Shown: positions 33,555 to 42,745, numbered from the stretch's first letter. The stretch is DNA of 64,000 nucleotides from UBA7985 sp002711265 (GCA_965660945.1 CBFIBS010000006.1:62001-126000), one strand, 5' to 3'. Notes: generated from the letters alone by a model not told the origin. Numbers and translations are program-made.

Positions 33555-35123
33555 TCAGAATGTCGGCAGCAGCGCAAGGGCGTCGCCGAGCTTGCCTTCG
33601 ATCAGGGGGCGGAACTCGGCGTAGAATGCCTCGGGCGTCTGGTCGAAGGTGGCTTCAAAGGCTGCCTCGAAATCCATGCTCGCCAGCCGGGGGTAGAACT
33701 CGTCGAGCAGCACGGCCTCGCCGTGTCGGGAGACCAGCAGCGCCACCGCCCAGGCTCCCCCGTCGTAGAAGAAGCTGCGGCAGGGGCTGTCGTAGTCGAT
33801 CCGAACCATCTCGGCGACGCAGTCGTGGCGCTTGTGGTCCTCGGACGCGTGGCGGAACTTGCGCCCCATGTTCTTGCGGTAGTTGCGGAAGTTAAAGGTC
33901 CAGTCGCCGTTGTCCCAGACCGGTATTTTGCCCTCGGCCTGCAGCCGGGCGTGGGTGGTCATGGCCATGTATTCGGCCGCGCCTTCCATCCACCAAACCG
34001 GACCGAGCTTGCGGTCGCGGGCGTCGCGGTCAAGGTCGCGGACGTGGGCGTGCTGCACGGCGTGGAAGTATTCGTGCAGGACGGTCTTCTGTTCCTCGTC
34101 GCCGGGCACACCGAGCAGGCCGCTCATCCCCAGCGGGACGGAGGAGGAAAAGCGGTGGATGCCCCAGTCGAAGCCGCCATTGTGGCCGGCGCTGCCGCCG
34201 GGCTGGCCGTTGGCGAGGGCATCGGCGCCAAGCTGCTGGTAGGAGATCAGGCCGTGCTCGGATCGTTTCTCGCGCTGCAGGCAGGCGTTTTTGGACCATT
34301 CGCCCCGGTCATCGCGGCGCTGGCAGAATGTGTCGAGCAGGGCGTTGGCGGCCTCGGGGTCGGTGCCCATGACCCAGTATTCGAGCGGGCCGAAGTTCCC
34401 CCAGGCCTCGGTCGCGGCGGCCATGGTCTCCACCATCCCGGTACGGGCGGCCTCGACCACGTCGTCGGCGAAGAAAAATTCTGGCGTGAGGTCGGTGGGC
34501 TGGGACCAGGCCTCGGGCAGCAGGCCATCGCTGGTTTGGCGGGCTTCGCGGACGGCGGCGAAGGCCCCGGCCTGACCGTCCAGATCCCAGCTCTGGAAGC
34601 CGTTGCAGCATTCACCGGCGTCGACGAGGATCGGCGCGGACAGGTGGGCAGGGTCGTAGAGCAGGCCGAGCGCGCCGTCACCGGTCATCAGTTCGTAGCC
34701 CTCCCCATTGAGGCGGAAGGACCAGCGCTGCGCGGTGCTGCCGTCGGCCGGGGTCATCAGCAGCGGCCGGTCTCGCCCCTGCGCGGTCAGGGCGAAGTCT
34801 TCGCCGAGGATGGCGTTGGACAGCCGGTACTGGCCGGCGGGCAGCGGGGTGATCACCCATTGCTGGTGGTCGGCCTGATTGGGCGCCTCGGTGATGACGT
34901 CACCGGTGTTGAGGTCGATGCTGAGGCCATGGGGGCCGTCGGCCGGGCCGAGGAAGGCGACGCTCAGTGGGCGGGAGACCAGATCGCCCAGCAGGTCATC
35001 GGCGGCGGCCGGGCGGTGTGCCAGCGTCAGCATCAGCGTGGTGAGGGCGAGCAGGACGGCGACCGGCGCGGATGCAAACCGGGTCAGGCGGTGCAGGAGA
35101 GCGGGCATGAGGCGGGCAATCAT
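33555..35123 (-). CDS. Secreted ricin-lectin-like / gluzincin-type zinc peptidase-like protein
   Basis: The 522-residue product starts with a clear signal peptide (PVAVLLALTTLMLTLAHRPA, then AAADD). Residues about 45-190 hold three QxW motifs (HQQWVITPLPAGQYRLSNAI; TAQRWSFRLNGEGYELMTGD; FQSWDLDG), the mark of a ricin-type beta-trefoil lectin fold. The middle and end carry KTVLHEYFHAVQHAHVRD (HExxH, zinc ligands and catalytic Glu) and, about 30 residues on, WWMEGAAEYMAMTTHA, whose Glu fits the third ligand of gluzincins. Thus it may be an extracellular or periplasmic metalloprotease that binds sugars. The start at 35123 is chosen because it begins the signal peptide; the frame is open to 35216. 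No close named family comes to mind. Confidence 0.68.
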   Translation of the reverse strand: MIARLMPALLHRLTRFASAPVAVLLALTTLMLTLAHRPAAADDLLGDLVSRPLSVAFLGPADGPHGLSIDLNTGDVITEAPNQADHQQWVITPLPAGQYRLSNAILGEDFALTAQGRDRPLLMTPADGSTAQRWSFRLNGEGYELMTGDGALGLLYDPAHLSAPILVDAGECCNGFQSWDLDGQAGAFAAVREARQTSDGLLPEAWSQPTDLTPEFFFADDVVEAARTGMVETMAAATEAWGNFGPLEYWVMGTDPEAANALLDTFCQRRDDRGEWSKNACLQREKRSEHGLISYQQLGADALANGQPGGSAGHNGGFDWGIHRFSSSVPLGMSGLLGVPGDEEQKTVLHEYFHAVQHAHVRDLDRDARDRKLGPVWWMEGAAEYMAMTTHARLQAEGKIPVWDNGDWTFNFRNYRKNMGRKFRHASEDHKRHDCVAEMVRIDYDSPCRSFFYDGGAWAVALLVSRHGEAVLLDEFYPRLASMDFEAAFEATFDQTPEAFYAEFRPLIEGKLGDALALLPTF

Positions 35124-35264
35124 GGGCGATTCTGGGCTCTGGGGTTGGTGCGCGGTCACGTACGGAACATAGTGTATGGTCATTAGATCAACCCGCAGGT
35201 CAAGGGTGTCACGCAAAGTGTCTCAGCCTCAGCCCGCCGGGAAAACAACGCAGGAGCACAGGCC

Positions 35265-36161
35265 ATGACCACCATCGACGAAGCCCGGGTCGAAGCGCAC
35301 TACACCCGGGAAAACCTGCTGAGCACCATCCGCGACGGCCTGACCGCCGCCGGCTTCGACCCCGACAGCCCCGATGCCAATGCGCTCAGCGCTGTCGACG
35401 AGTTCCACATCGGCGGAAGCGAGGCGAGCCGCTTCGTCGGTGAGGCGCTGGGCGCAGCGTCAGGACTTCGGGTGCTCGATATCGGCTGCGGCATCGGCGG
35501 CCCGGCGCGGTTCATGGCCAGCACCTTCGGCTGCCACGTCACGGGCATCGACCTGACCGCCGACTACGTTGCCGTCGGCAACCAGCTCAGCGCCATGGTC
35601 GGGTTGGCGGAGGCCGTGACCCTGCACCAGGCCAGCGCGCTCGACCTGCCCTTCAGCGATGGCAGCACTGGCGATGGCGCCGGGTTCGATGCCGCCTATG
35701 TCATGCACGTCGGCATGAACATCGCCGATAAGCCAAAGATGATGGCCGAGGCCGCGCGCGTGCTGCGCCCGGGCGGCAAGCTGGTGGTCTACGACGTCAT
35801 GACCCAGCGCGAGGGGCCAGTGACCTATCCGCTGCCCTGGTCCGACGTGCCGGAGAACAGCGCGGTCGACAGCCTGTCAGCCTACGAAGCAGCGCTGCAC
35901 ACGGCCGGTCTGGTGATCGAGGCCAGCGAGGCCAAGCGCGACTTTGCCGTTGGTTTCTTCGAGGCCATGGTCGCGCGGATGAACGAGGCTCAAGCTGCCG
36001 GTGGCGGCAGTGCGGGTGGAGCTGCCGCAGGGGGCCCGGGGCCGCTGGGCCTGCACCTGCTCATGGGCGCCAATACCCGGGAGAAAGTCGGAAATGTCTT
36101 CGGCCAGATCAAAGACGGCCTGCTCGCGCCGGTGCTGATCACCTGCCACAAGCCGGGCTAG
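35265..36161 (+). CDS. SAM-dependent methyltransferase (sarcosine/dimethylglycine N-methyltransferase-like)
   Basis: The 298-residue class I methyltransferase has motif I VLDIGCGIGGPARFMASTFG, motif II acidic residue in VTGIDLTADYVAVGNQLSAM, motif III-IV region DAAYVMHVGMNIADKP, and VLRPGGKLVVYDVM. The VMHVGMNI pattern resembles N-methyltransferases for glycine, sarcosine or dimethylglycine and gamma-tocopherol-type enzymes. A Gly/Ala-rich linker (AAGGGSAGGAAAGGPGPLG) precedes the last helix. AGGAG lies 10 bases before the ATG. It converges on the MttB-like pseudogene (15 bases apart), so it belongs to the amine gene area, but the methyl acceptor is not known. Confidence 0.78.
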   Translation: MTTIDEARVEAHYTRENLLSTIRDGLTAAGFDPDSPDANALSAVDEFHIGGSEASRFVGEALGAASGLRVLDIGCGIGGPARFMASTFGCHVTGIDLTADYVAVGNQLSAMVGLAEAVTLHQASALDLPFSDGSTGDGAGFDAAYVMHVGMNIADKPKMMAEAARVLRPGGKLVVYDVMTQREGPVTYPLPWSDVPENSAVDSLSAYEAALHTAGLVIEASEAKRDFAVGFFEAMVARMNEAQAAGGGSAGGAAAGGPGPLGLHLLMGANTREKVGNVFGQIKDGLLAPVLITCHKPG

Positions 36162-36176
36162 GGGACGGAGGGTCGC

Positions 36177-37665
36177 CTAGCGGAAGCGGTCAACCACCGC
36201 TCCGGCCCGCGCGTGCAGCGCCGGATCCAGCGGCGGCGGCCCGGGGGCTGCCAGCCGCGTCTGCAGGTCCGCGTCGAGCCGGACCTTAAGATCGTCCTGC
36301 GGGATGTCGTTGTTGCTGAGCGGGAAGTTAGCGCCGAGGTAGCGCGAATCCCACACCTGCATCCGGCAGTTTTCGACAGTGTGCGGTTCGGCGAGGTACT
36401 GGCCGCGCGGGCCAAGCCGCTCGATCATGTCCACGCCGATCTGCTCGGGCGAGACCTGCACGCCTTCCCACATTTTCTTCAGCAGTCCGGCGAGGTCGTC
36501 GCAGAGCAAGAGCGCGTGCTCGGAGAAGGTCAGCCCCTGATCCAGCGAGCCGAGGTAGTCGCAGGTCGCCGGGCGGTTGTAGAACATCTGCATCATGTTC
36601 GAGGACAGCTCCCACACCGCGTCCTGGTTGAAGGTCGGGGCGACCGAGCAGCCGCCGGTCCCGGTCAGCGGCGGGATGCCCAGCCGGTGACGCACCTGAC
36701 AGGCGGCCATGTCGGCCAGCGAATTCTGCGAGAAGCTGCCGATGGCACCGGTCGCCGGTTCCATGAAATTCACGTCCGAACAGCCGATGCAGAAGCTGCC
36801 TTCCTCGACCAGCTGCCCCAGCACCATGGCGGCGATGTCGGTCATCAGCGCGTGGGTCAGGCACCCGGCGAGCGTGATCGGCGAGGAGGCCCCGCCGATG
36901 GGCAGGGTGCCGACGCCGACCGGGATACCGGCGCGGACGGCGGTGATGATCTGCTCGATGTGGATCGCGGCGAAGCTCACCGGCAGGGGGGTGACCAGGT
37001 GCAGGAAGTAGGGCCGGGCGCGCAGGGCATCGCCGCCGCCGCGCAGCAGGCTGGCCATCTCGATCGCGGCGTCCAGCGACACGGGGTATTCGCACAGGTA
37101 TTCGATCGGTTTGGTGGTGTTCTCCATCAGGCACAGGAATTCGTCCACCTCGCCGTAGAGGTTGGACTCGGCCACGTTCTTGGCGCCGATGCAGACCGCG
37201 TCGATGTTGGGCAGGCCGTCGGCCAGCCGGGTGATGCGGGCGAGGTCATCGCGGTTCGAGGCGCGGGGCTCGCCGCTGGTCTCGTCATAGACGCCGATGC
37301 AGGTCATCCCGGGCATGAAGCGGGTATGGGCGCAGTCGATGGAGACCGGGTTCTCCCCGTCGCGGTCGAAGAGCTGGCATTGCTTGCTGACCGTTTCCAG
37401 CGCCCGACGACTGACAGGCCTCGGGGATCAGAACGATGCCGTCCTCGCCGACGCTGCAGCCTGCCGCCGTAAGCAGGTTGTCGGCTTCTGTGCCCGGTTC
37501 AAACACTACGCCCGAGCGGGCCAGCAGGGCGATCGACGTGTCGATGATCAGGTCGACGTCGGCCTCGCTCATCGGCTGATACAGGCTGGTGGGGCCGAGG
37601 TGACGGCCAGTGGTGGGATCGGGGGCGTGGATCGCTGTGCTCGGCCGGCGGCGTGTGCGGCGCAT
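36177..37665 (-). pseudogene. MttB-family trimethylamine/quaternary-amine:corrinoid methyltransferase, frameshifted
   Basis: Two overlapping frames together give one protein of about 496 residues of the MttB family (COG5598), which moves a methyl group from a methylated amine to a corrinoid protein. The upstream frame reads to GIVLIPEA; after a shift between about 37405 and 37418 the second frame goes on RRALETVSKQCQLFDRDGEN and PVSIDCAHTRFMPGMTCIGV to the end. One extra base (or two lost) explains it. The body (LPIGGASSPITLAGCLTHAL, FTGTGGCS-like LTGTGGCSVAPTFNQDAVWE) is otherwise intact, and no in-frame TAG is seen, so it belongs to the non-pyrrolysine group, which includes glycine betaine methyltransferases. 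It may be a true pseudogene or a draft-assembly error. No corrinoid protein gene is nearby. Confidence 0.8.
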
Positions 37666-37822
37666 GGTGGGCGGGTCCTTTAATCGTTCGCTTTTCGCGT
37701 ATCGGTCGCGTCCGGTCTGCCATCGAAGGCGGGCAACGACCGGGCGACTGAACAGCCGGTGCGTCGGGGCGCGCATGCTCAGCTACAGCATCCGGACCCG
37801 CGACGGGCAGGCCGAAAAATTG

Positions 37823-37836
37823 TTTGAGCGCTTAAT
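37823..37836. promoter_or_regulatory. Candidate operator for the BetI-like regulator (site 1)
   Basis: TTTGAGCGCTTAAT lies between the divergent mttB-like gene and the trimethylamine-dehydrogenase-like gene, 87 bases before the latter. Together with flanks (AAATTG before, TAATTT after) it forms an imperfect 26-base palindrome. Thirteen bases, TTGTTTGAGCGCT (37820-37832 region), recur at the promoter of the BetI-like regulator at 61987-62000, read on the other strand. Confidence 0.55.
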
Positions 37837-37922
37837 TAATTTATGACATCAGGGATGGGGTGTCCAGAGCGAGCGGGCAGGCCAGCCGGCAAGGACAGAT
37901 GACGGGGACAGAGGGAACAACC

Positions 37923-40061
37923 ATGCGAGACCCGCGGCACGATATTCTGTTCGACCCCATCCGCATCGGACCCGTCACCGCCAAGAACCGCTTTTACCAG
38001 GTCCCCCATTGCACCGGCATGGGCTGGCGTCGGCCGCAGATGCTCGCCGCCATGCGCGGGGTCAAGGCCGAAGGCGGCTGGGGCGTGGTCAACACCGAAT
38101 TCTGCTCCGTCCACCCGACCTCGGACAACGAAGCCTTTGCCAATGCCACGCTCTGGAACGATGAGGATGTCCGCGCCAACCGGCTGATGACCGACGCGGT
38201 GCACGAGCATGGTGCTCTGGCCGGGGTCGAGCTGTGGCTGGGCGGGGGCATGGTCATGAACCTGGCGACGCGGTTGCCGTCCTACGGCCTGCGTAACCGG
38301 CCCCAGACCGACAGCGGGGTCTACAACCCGGGCCAGACCCGCAAGATCGATAAGCAGGATATCCGTGAGCTCCGCCGCTGGCACCGAGACGCTGCGCTGC
38401 GGGCGGTCGAGGCGGGCTTCGACATCGTCTATGTCTACGCCACCCACGGCTACCTGCTCTCCGAGTTCCTCGACGCCAGCGTCAATGACCGTGGTGACGA
38501 ATACGGGGGGTCACTGGAGAACCGGGTGCGGATCGTGCGCGAGCTGATCGAGGATACCCGCGAGGCGGTTGGCGAGCGTGCCGCCGTGGCGACCCGGTTC
38601 AGCGTCGCCCTTGACGAGCCGGAGACCTACGACGCCTTCGGCCTGCTTGCTGACCTGCCTGATCTCTGGGATCTGACCGTGCCGGACTACAGCATCGAAA
38701 TGGGCTCGAGCCGGTTCGTGAAGGAGGGCGACTTCGGCGACAGCATCGCCCATGCCAAGACCCTGACCGACCGGCCGGTGGTGGCGGTGGGGCGCTATAC
38801 CTCGCCCGACACCATGGCGCAGGCGCTGCGCACCGGGCAGCAGGACCTGATCGGTGCGGCGCGGCCTTCAATCGCCGACCCCTTCCTGCCGCGGAAGATC
38901 GACGAAGGCCGTACCGGCGATATCCGCGAGTGCATCGGTTGCAACATCTGCTACGCCCACGACTCGCTCGGGGTGCCGATCCGCTGCACCCAGAACCCGA
39001 CCATGGGCGAGGAGTGGCGGCTGGGCTGGCACCCTGAGCGCGTGCCGCCTGCGGTAGCCGCTACAGTCTCTTCTGCGGGGCCGACGACAGGGCTCGACAC
39101 GGCTGCCGGGGTTGGTGGTGTCTCGGACAGGGGCGAGCCGGCCCGGGTGCTGGTCGTCGGCGCGGGCCCGGCAGGGCTGGAAGCCGCCCGGGTGCTGGGC
39201 GAGCGGGGCTATCGGGTCATGCTGGCCGAGGCAGAGCGCCAGCTGGGCGGCCGGGTCAGCCGGGAATCGCGCCTGCCCGGGCTCGCCGAATGGGCGCGGG
39301 TGCGCGACTGGCGTATCGCCCAGATCGACCAGCTCGAGCGCGTTGAGGTCTTTCCCGAAAGCCGTCTGACCGCAGCCGATGTGGTCGAGCTGGCGCCCTC
39401 GCAGGTGATGATCGCCACCGGTTCGGTCTGGGCGGGTGACACCATCGGGCGGCATTCGGGCACCGGGTTGGAAACGGTCTCTCCCGGGGCGACCATCATC
39501 AGCGCCGAGGCAGTGCTGGACCAACAGCCAATCGAGGCCGGGCACCTGATCGTCTACGACGATGACCACTACTATATGGGTTCGGTGCTGGCGCTGGCGC
39601 TGCGTGAGCGCGGGCACGCCGTGACGCTGGTGACCCCGGCGGGCAAGCCCTGCGAGTTTGGGGTCTTCACCGGCGAGGTCTACCAGTCCAACGCCCGTCT
39701 TTTCGAGGTGGGGGTCGAGGTGGTGACCAACACCATGATCGTTGGGGCCGGGCCGGGGTCTGTGACCACCGAGTGCAGCCTATCCGGGCGACGGGGCGAG
39801 ATGGCCTGTGACGGGCTCATGCCCGTGACCCGACGGCTCCCGAGGCTGGACCTCTACGATGAGCTGCGCGCGCTGCAGCAGTCGGGGGAGGTGCCTGACG
39901 CCCTGCGGTCGGCCGATGCGGTGCGACGGATCGGTGACGCCGAGGCGCCCAATACTATCGCTGCAGCGGTCTACGCGGGCTATCGCGCCGGGGTCGAATT
40001 GGGGCAGACTGTCGACCTTGCCGAACGCTTTGGTCGGCGGGATATTCGCATTCCGGCCTGA
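37923..40061 (+). CDS. Trimethylamine-dehydrogenase-like iron-sulfur flavoprotein
   Basis: The 712-residue protein follows trimethylamine dehydrogenase (TMADH) from its first residues (RDPRHDILFDPIRIGP). It has an FMN-binding TIM barrel, with Cys30 in FYQVPHCTGMG at the position of the covalent flavin link, a 4Fe-4S cluster site at Cys337, Cys340, Cys343 and Cys355 (CIGCNICYAHDSLGVPIRCT), and two nucleotide-binding domains (LVVGAGPAGLEAARVLGERG). Such enzymes oxidise N-methyl or related amines, giving aldehyde, and pass electrons to ETF. The residues of the TMADH aromatic bowl do not seem conserved (Tyr60 is Phe, the two Trp positions look like Met and Asp), so the substrate may differ. Start at 37923 behind AGAGGGAAC. 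Confidence 0.88.
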   Translation: MRDPRHDILFDPIRIGPVTAKNRFYQVPHCTGMGWRRPQMLAAMRGVKAEGGWGVVNTEFCSVHPTSDNEAFANATLWNDEDVRANRLMTDAVHEHGALAGVELWLGGGMVMNLATRLPSYGLRNRPQTDSGVYNPGQTRKIDKQDIRELRRWHRDAALRAVEAGFDIVYVYATHGYLLSEFLDASVNDRGDEYGGSLENRVRIVRELIEDTREAVGERAAVATRFSVALDEPETYDAFGLLADLPDLWDLTVPDYSIEMGSSRFVKEGDFGDSIAHAKTLTDRPVVAVGRYTSPDTMAQALRTGQQDLIGAARPSIADPFLPRKIDEGRTGDIRECIGCNICYAHDSLGVPIRCTQNPTMGEEWRLGWHPERVPPAVAATVSSAGPTTGLDTAAGVGGVSDRGEPARVLVVGAGPAGLEAARVLGERGYRVMLAEAERQLGGRVSRESRLPGLAEWARVRDWRIAQIDQLERVEVFPESRLTAADVVELAPSQVMIATGSVWAGDTIGRHSGTGLETVSPGATIISAEAVLDQQPIEAGHLIVYDDDHYYMGSVLALALRERGHAVTLVTPAGKPCEFGVFTGEVYQSNARLFEVGVEVVTNTMIVGAGPGSVTTECSLSGRRGEMACDGLMPVTRRLPRLDLYDELRALQQSGEVPDALRSADAVRRIGDAEAPNTIAAAVYAGYRAGVELGQTVDLAERFGRRDIRIPA

Positions 40062-40123
40062 GGCCTTCACCCTTCACCCTTCACCTGCTTCTTCCCTTCG
40101 AGGACAAAAGAGGAGCTGTTGCC

Positions 40124-41332
40124 ATGACTTCGCCCGCTGACCGGACCTCGCCGCTGCTCGACCACTGTCCCCCGACCCTGCCGCCTGAGGCTTACTGGCA
40201 CCCGGACTGGGCCGAACGCGAGCGCCGGGGGATCTGGGCGCGGCAGTGGGTCTATGTCGGGCGCCGGGATGGCTTTGCACCTGGAACCCTGCACCGGGTC
40301 GAGATTGCTGGAGATAACCTGATCGTTGTGTGCGCTGCGGATGGGGGGCTGAGCGCCTTCCACAACACCTGTCGGCACCGGGGCTCGGTGCTGTGTGTCG
40401 AGCACCAGCAGGCCTTCGACGGCCGGGTGATCCGCTGTCCCTACCACGCCTGGGCCTACGGGACCGATGGGCGGCTGGTGTCGACGGCCTTCGGCACACC
40501 GACGCCCGATTTCGTCAAGGCGGACCACGGCCTGTTCCCGGTGGCGCTAGAGGTGTGGAATGGCTTCGTCTTCCTGTGTGTCGCGGAAGATCCACCGCCG
40601 TTTGAGCCGGATCTGGGCCGCGACGCCCTCGACAACTGGCCGATGGATGCGCTGGTTGTAGGTCACAGCTTCGAGAAGGAGCTCGCCTGCAACTGGAAGG
40701 TATTCTGGGAGAACTACAATGAGTGCCTGCACTGCCCCGGCGTGCATCCTATGCTCAGCGACCGGATCCCGGTCTACCAGCGCGGGATCATGACCCGGCA
40801 GGAAGCCGCCGACTGGAGCCCCGACGAAGGACCGCGCCAGGTGCTGAAAGAGGGCACCAGCACGTGGACCATGAACGGCCAGCCCTGTGGTCCCGCGTTC
40901 CCGGATCTGAGTGACGAGGAGCGGCACCTCGCCCACAACTTTGTCACGGCTTATCCGTCGATGTTCATCGTCGCGCACATCGACTACGTCCGAACGGTAC
41001 AGCTGGTCCCGCTCGACCCCGCGCGGGTGCTGTTGCGGGCGCAGTGGCTGTTTCTGCCCGAGACCCTTGCGCAGCCGGACTTCGACCTCGCCAACGTGAC
41101 TGACTTTGCGACCACCGTGCTGCTGGAAGACGGGGCGGCGTGCGAGCTCAACCAGCAGGGGCTGCGCTCGTCGCGCTATGATGGCGGGCGACTGATGCCG
41201 CAGGAATTCGACGTCCATGGCTTCCAGGCCTGGGTGCTGTCCCAGATCGAGGGCGTTGATGCCGAAAAGGGCCCTCTTGGCAGTGGTGGTAGCGGCATGA
41301 GCGGCGGCAGCGGTGGTGGTCCCACTGGCTGA
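40124..41332 (+). CDS. Rieske non-heme iron oxygenase, quaternary-amine type (first copy)
   Basis: The 402-residue oxygenase subunit has a Rieske 2Fe-2S site at Cys83, His85, Cys105 and His108 (TCRHRGS ... CPYHAWAY) and a mononuclear iron site in NWKVFWENYNECLHCPGVHP (His203, His208). Glu200 just before it takes the place of the bridging Asp of ring-hydroxylating enzymes; a Glu there is typical of the oxygenases for carnitine, glycine betaine and stachydrine (CntA, GbcA, Stc2 groups), which demethylate or split quaternary amines. It follows the TMADH-like gene by 62 bases and AAGAGGAG precedes the ATG. No reductase gene is found near. The C-terminus has a Gly/Ser-rich tail. Confidence 0.87.
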   Translation: MTSPADRTSPLLDHCPPTLPPEAYWHPDWAERERRGIWARQWVYVGRRDGFAPGTLHRVEIAGDNLIVVCAADGGLSAFHNTCRHRGSVLCVEHQQAFDGRVIRCPYHAWAYGTDGRLVSTAFGTPTPDFVKADHGLFPVALEVWNGFVFLCVAEDPPPFEPDLGRDALDNWPMDALVVGHSFEKELACNWKVFWENYNECLHCPGVHPMLSDRIPVYQRGIMTRQEAADWSPDEGPRQVLKEGTSTWTMNGQPCGPAFPDLSDEERHLAHNFVTAYPSMFIVAHIDYVRTVQLVPLDPARVLLRAQWLFLPETLAQPDFDLANVTDFATTVLLEDGAACELNQQGLRSSRYDGGRLMPQEFDVHGFQAWVLSQIEGVDAEKGPLGSGGSGMSGGSGGGPTG

Positions 41333-41333
41333 G

Positions 41334-41585
41334 TGCGCGTGGGAGATTTGAAAGCCGCGAAGCGGCGTCAAGTCGAGCGCGCAAGCGCATTTCTTTGGCG
41401 CTCAACACGCTTCGCTTTGAGCGACGCTTTTAATTTGCGCTCAACACGCTTCGCTTTGAGCGACGTATTCGGTTTGCGCTCAACACGCTTCGCTTTGAGC
41501 GCGGGGGAGTTCTTCGCTGAAACAAGGTTGCGCCGACCTTGTCTCGGCCGCTTCGCGGCCTTCGCCAAGGCGTCGCGCAACCCGA
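41334..41585 (-). repeat. Composite intergenic repeat, copy 4 (rearranged)
   Basis: Right after the Rieske gene stop lies the end module (GGGAGATTTGAAAGCCGCGA, AGCGGCGTCAAGTCGAGC), then a 39-base tandem array, then a module GGTTGCGCCGACCTTGTCTC, GGCCGCTTCGCGGCCTTCGC, AAGGCGTCGCGCAAC that resembles the other end of copies 1 and 2. The order and the directions differ from copies 1 and 2. It fills the space to the EamA gene; the rest (41586-41716) shows no gene. Confidence 0.75.
41398..41501 (+). repeat. 39-base tandem repeat, three copies
   Basis: The 26-base core GCGCTCAACACGCTTCGCTT then TGAGCG occurs at 41398, 41437 and 41476, each time exactly 39 bases apart, with a variable 13-base spacer. 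Each core can fold into a hairpin with CGCTCAA and TTGAGCG arms. The array is inside copy 4 of the composite repeat. It is too short and too hairpin-like for a CRISPR array. Confidence 0.9.
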
Positions 41586-41716
41586 CTGTCCGCCCGAAAT
41601 CCTCGCTGGAGACCATGATATCTGCCTGCCCGCGACACCCGAGCATGTCGTCGCCCGACGAGCCGTTTCCAACACAAAACCCTAGCGTCCTCCCGATTGT
41701 TTCAGGCAGGACGTCC

Positions 41717-42634
41717 ATGATCACACCTCCCATCCATCCCGAAAGCACCGCTCAACATCGACGCGGCCTGATGTTCGTGTTCGGCGCCGGGGTGCTCTGG
41801 TCGACCGTCGGGCTGGGCATTCGCCTGATCGAAGACGCCACGGTGTGGCAGATCCTGTTCTACCGCTCCATCAGCCTGACCCTCCTGCTTTACATTGTCA
41901 TCCGCTGGCGCACAGGACGGGACCCCTTCGCGCTGGTCTGGCGGGCCGGGCTGGCGGGCGCGATTGCCGCACTGTCGCTGGTTTTCGCCTACTCGGGCGC
42001 GATTTTCTCCATGCAGACAACCTCCGTCGCCAACGCCATGCTCCTGTTCGCCACGGCGCCGTTCATGGCCGCCGTGCTCGGCTGGATCGTCCTCAGAGAG
42101 CGGGTGCGTGGCGCGACATGGATCGCCGTCCTCATCGCCATTGGCGGCATCGCGGTCATGGTGTCCGATCAGACCGGGGCAGGCACCGTGCTCGGCAGCC
42201 TCGCTGCGCTGGGCTCGGCGCTGGGCTTTGCCTGCTTCACCGTCGCTTTGCGCGCGGGCAAGTCGGTCGAGATGCTCCCCGCCGTGTTCCTCTCCGGCCT
42301 GTTCGCGCTGGTCATGATGGGCAGCATCTGCCTGTTCACCGGTGATGGCTTCGTCCTGAGCCGCTTCGACGGCGGCATCGCGCTGGGTATGGGGGTTTTT
42401 CAGGTCGGGGCCGGCCTGGTGCTGTTTACGCTGGGTTCGCGCAGCTTACCTGCTGCAGAGCTCGCCCTGCTGTCGCTGGCCGAAGTCGTCCTCGGACCGG
42501 TCTGGGTCTGGCTGTTTCTCGGTGAAACCGTCGGGCTCAACACGCTGATCGGCGGCGGCATCCTGCTTGCCGCTATTGCCGGCAATGCGCTCAGCGGCAT
42601 CCGCCGCAAGCCACCCCCGATCATCACACCCTGA
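41717..42634 (+). CDS. EamA/DMT-superfamily transporter
   Basis: The 305-residue inner-membrane protein has about ten hydrophobic segments in two similar halves, each an EamA domain (for example GLMFVFGAGVLWSTVGLGIR and TLGSRSLPAAELALLSLAEV with VVLGPVWVWLFLGE). Such proteins export or import small metabolites or amino acids; the substrate is unknown. The frame runs back through the upstream repeat to 41333, but ATG 41717, with CAGGACG before it, begins a normal DMT N-terminus. It converges on zur. Confidence 0.86.
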   Translation: MITPPIHPESTAQHRRGLMFVFGAGVLWSTVGLGIRLIEDATVWQILFYRSISLTLLLYIVIRWRTGRDPFALVWRAGLAGAIAALSLVFAYSGAIFSMQTTSVANAMLLFATAPFMAAVLGWIVLRERVRGATWIAVLIAIGGIAVMVSDQTGAGTVLGSLAALGSALGFACFTVALRAGKSVEMLPAVFLSGLFALVMMGSICLFTGDGFVLSRFDGGIALGMGVFQVGAGLVLFTLGSRSLPAAELALLSLAEVVLGPVWVWLFLGETVGLNTLIGGGILLAAIAGNALSGIRRKPPPIITP

Positions 42635-42745
42635 CGGGCTGAAATCCCCATCACTGGGATGACTTCATCCCGGAAGGAAACCCACAGGCTTGGCCGGCAA
42701 AGCCGCCCGAGGAAGCGCTCGTTCTGGAAAGCGTTCAGCCGGGGT

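Noticed and set aside
36177..37316. Pyrrolysine-containing MttB
   Set aside because: There is no in-frame TAG in the body; the break is a frameshift, and no pyl genes are seen.
41398..41501. Possible mini CRISPR array (three equal repeats with different spacers)
   Set aside because: Spacers are only 13 bases, there are no cas genes, and the units belong to a dispersed repeat element.
41333..41716. Long N-terminal extension of the EamA transporter running through the repeat copy
   Set aside because: The extension is made of translated hairpin repeats; a ribosome site and the normal family start are at 41717.
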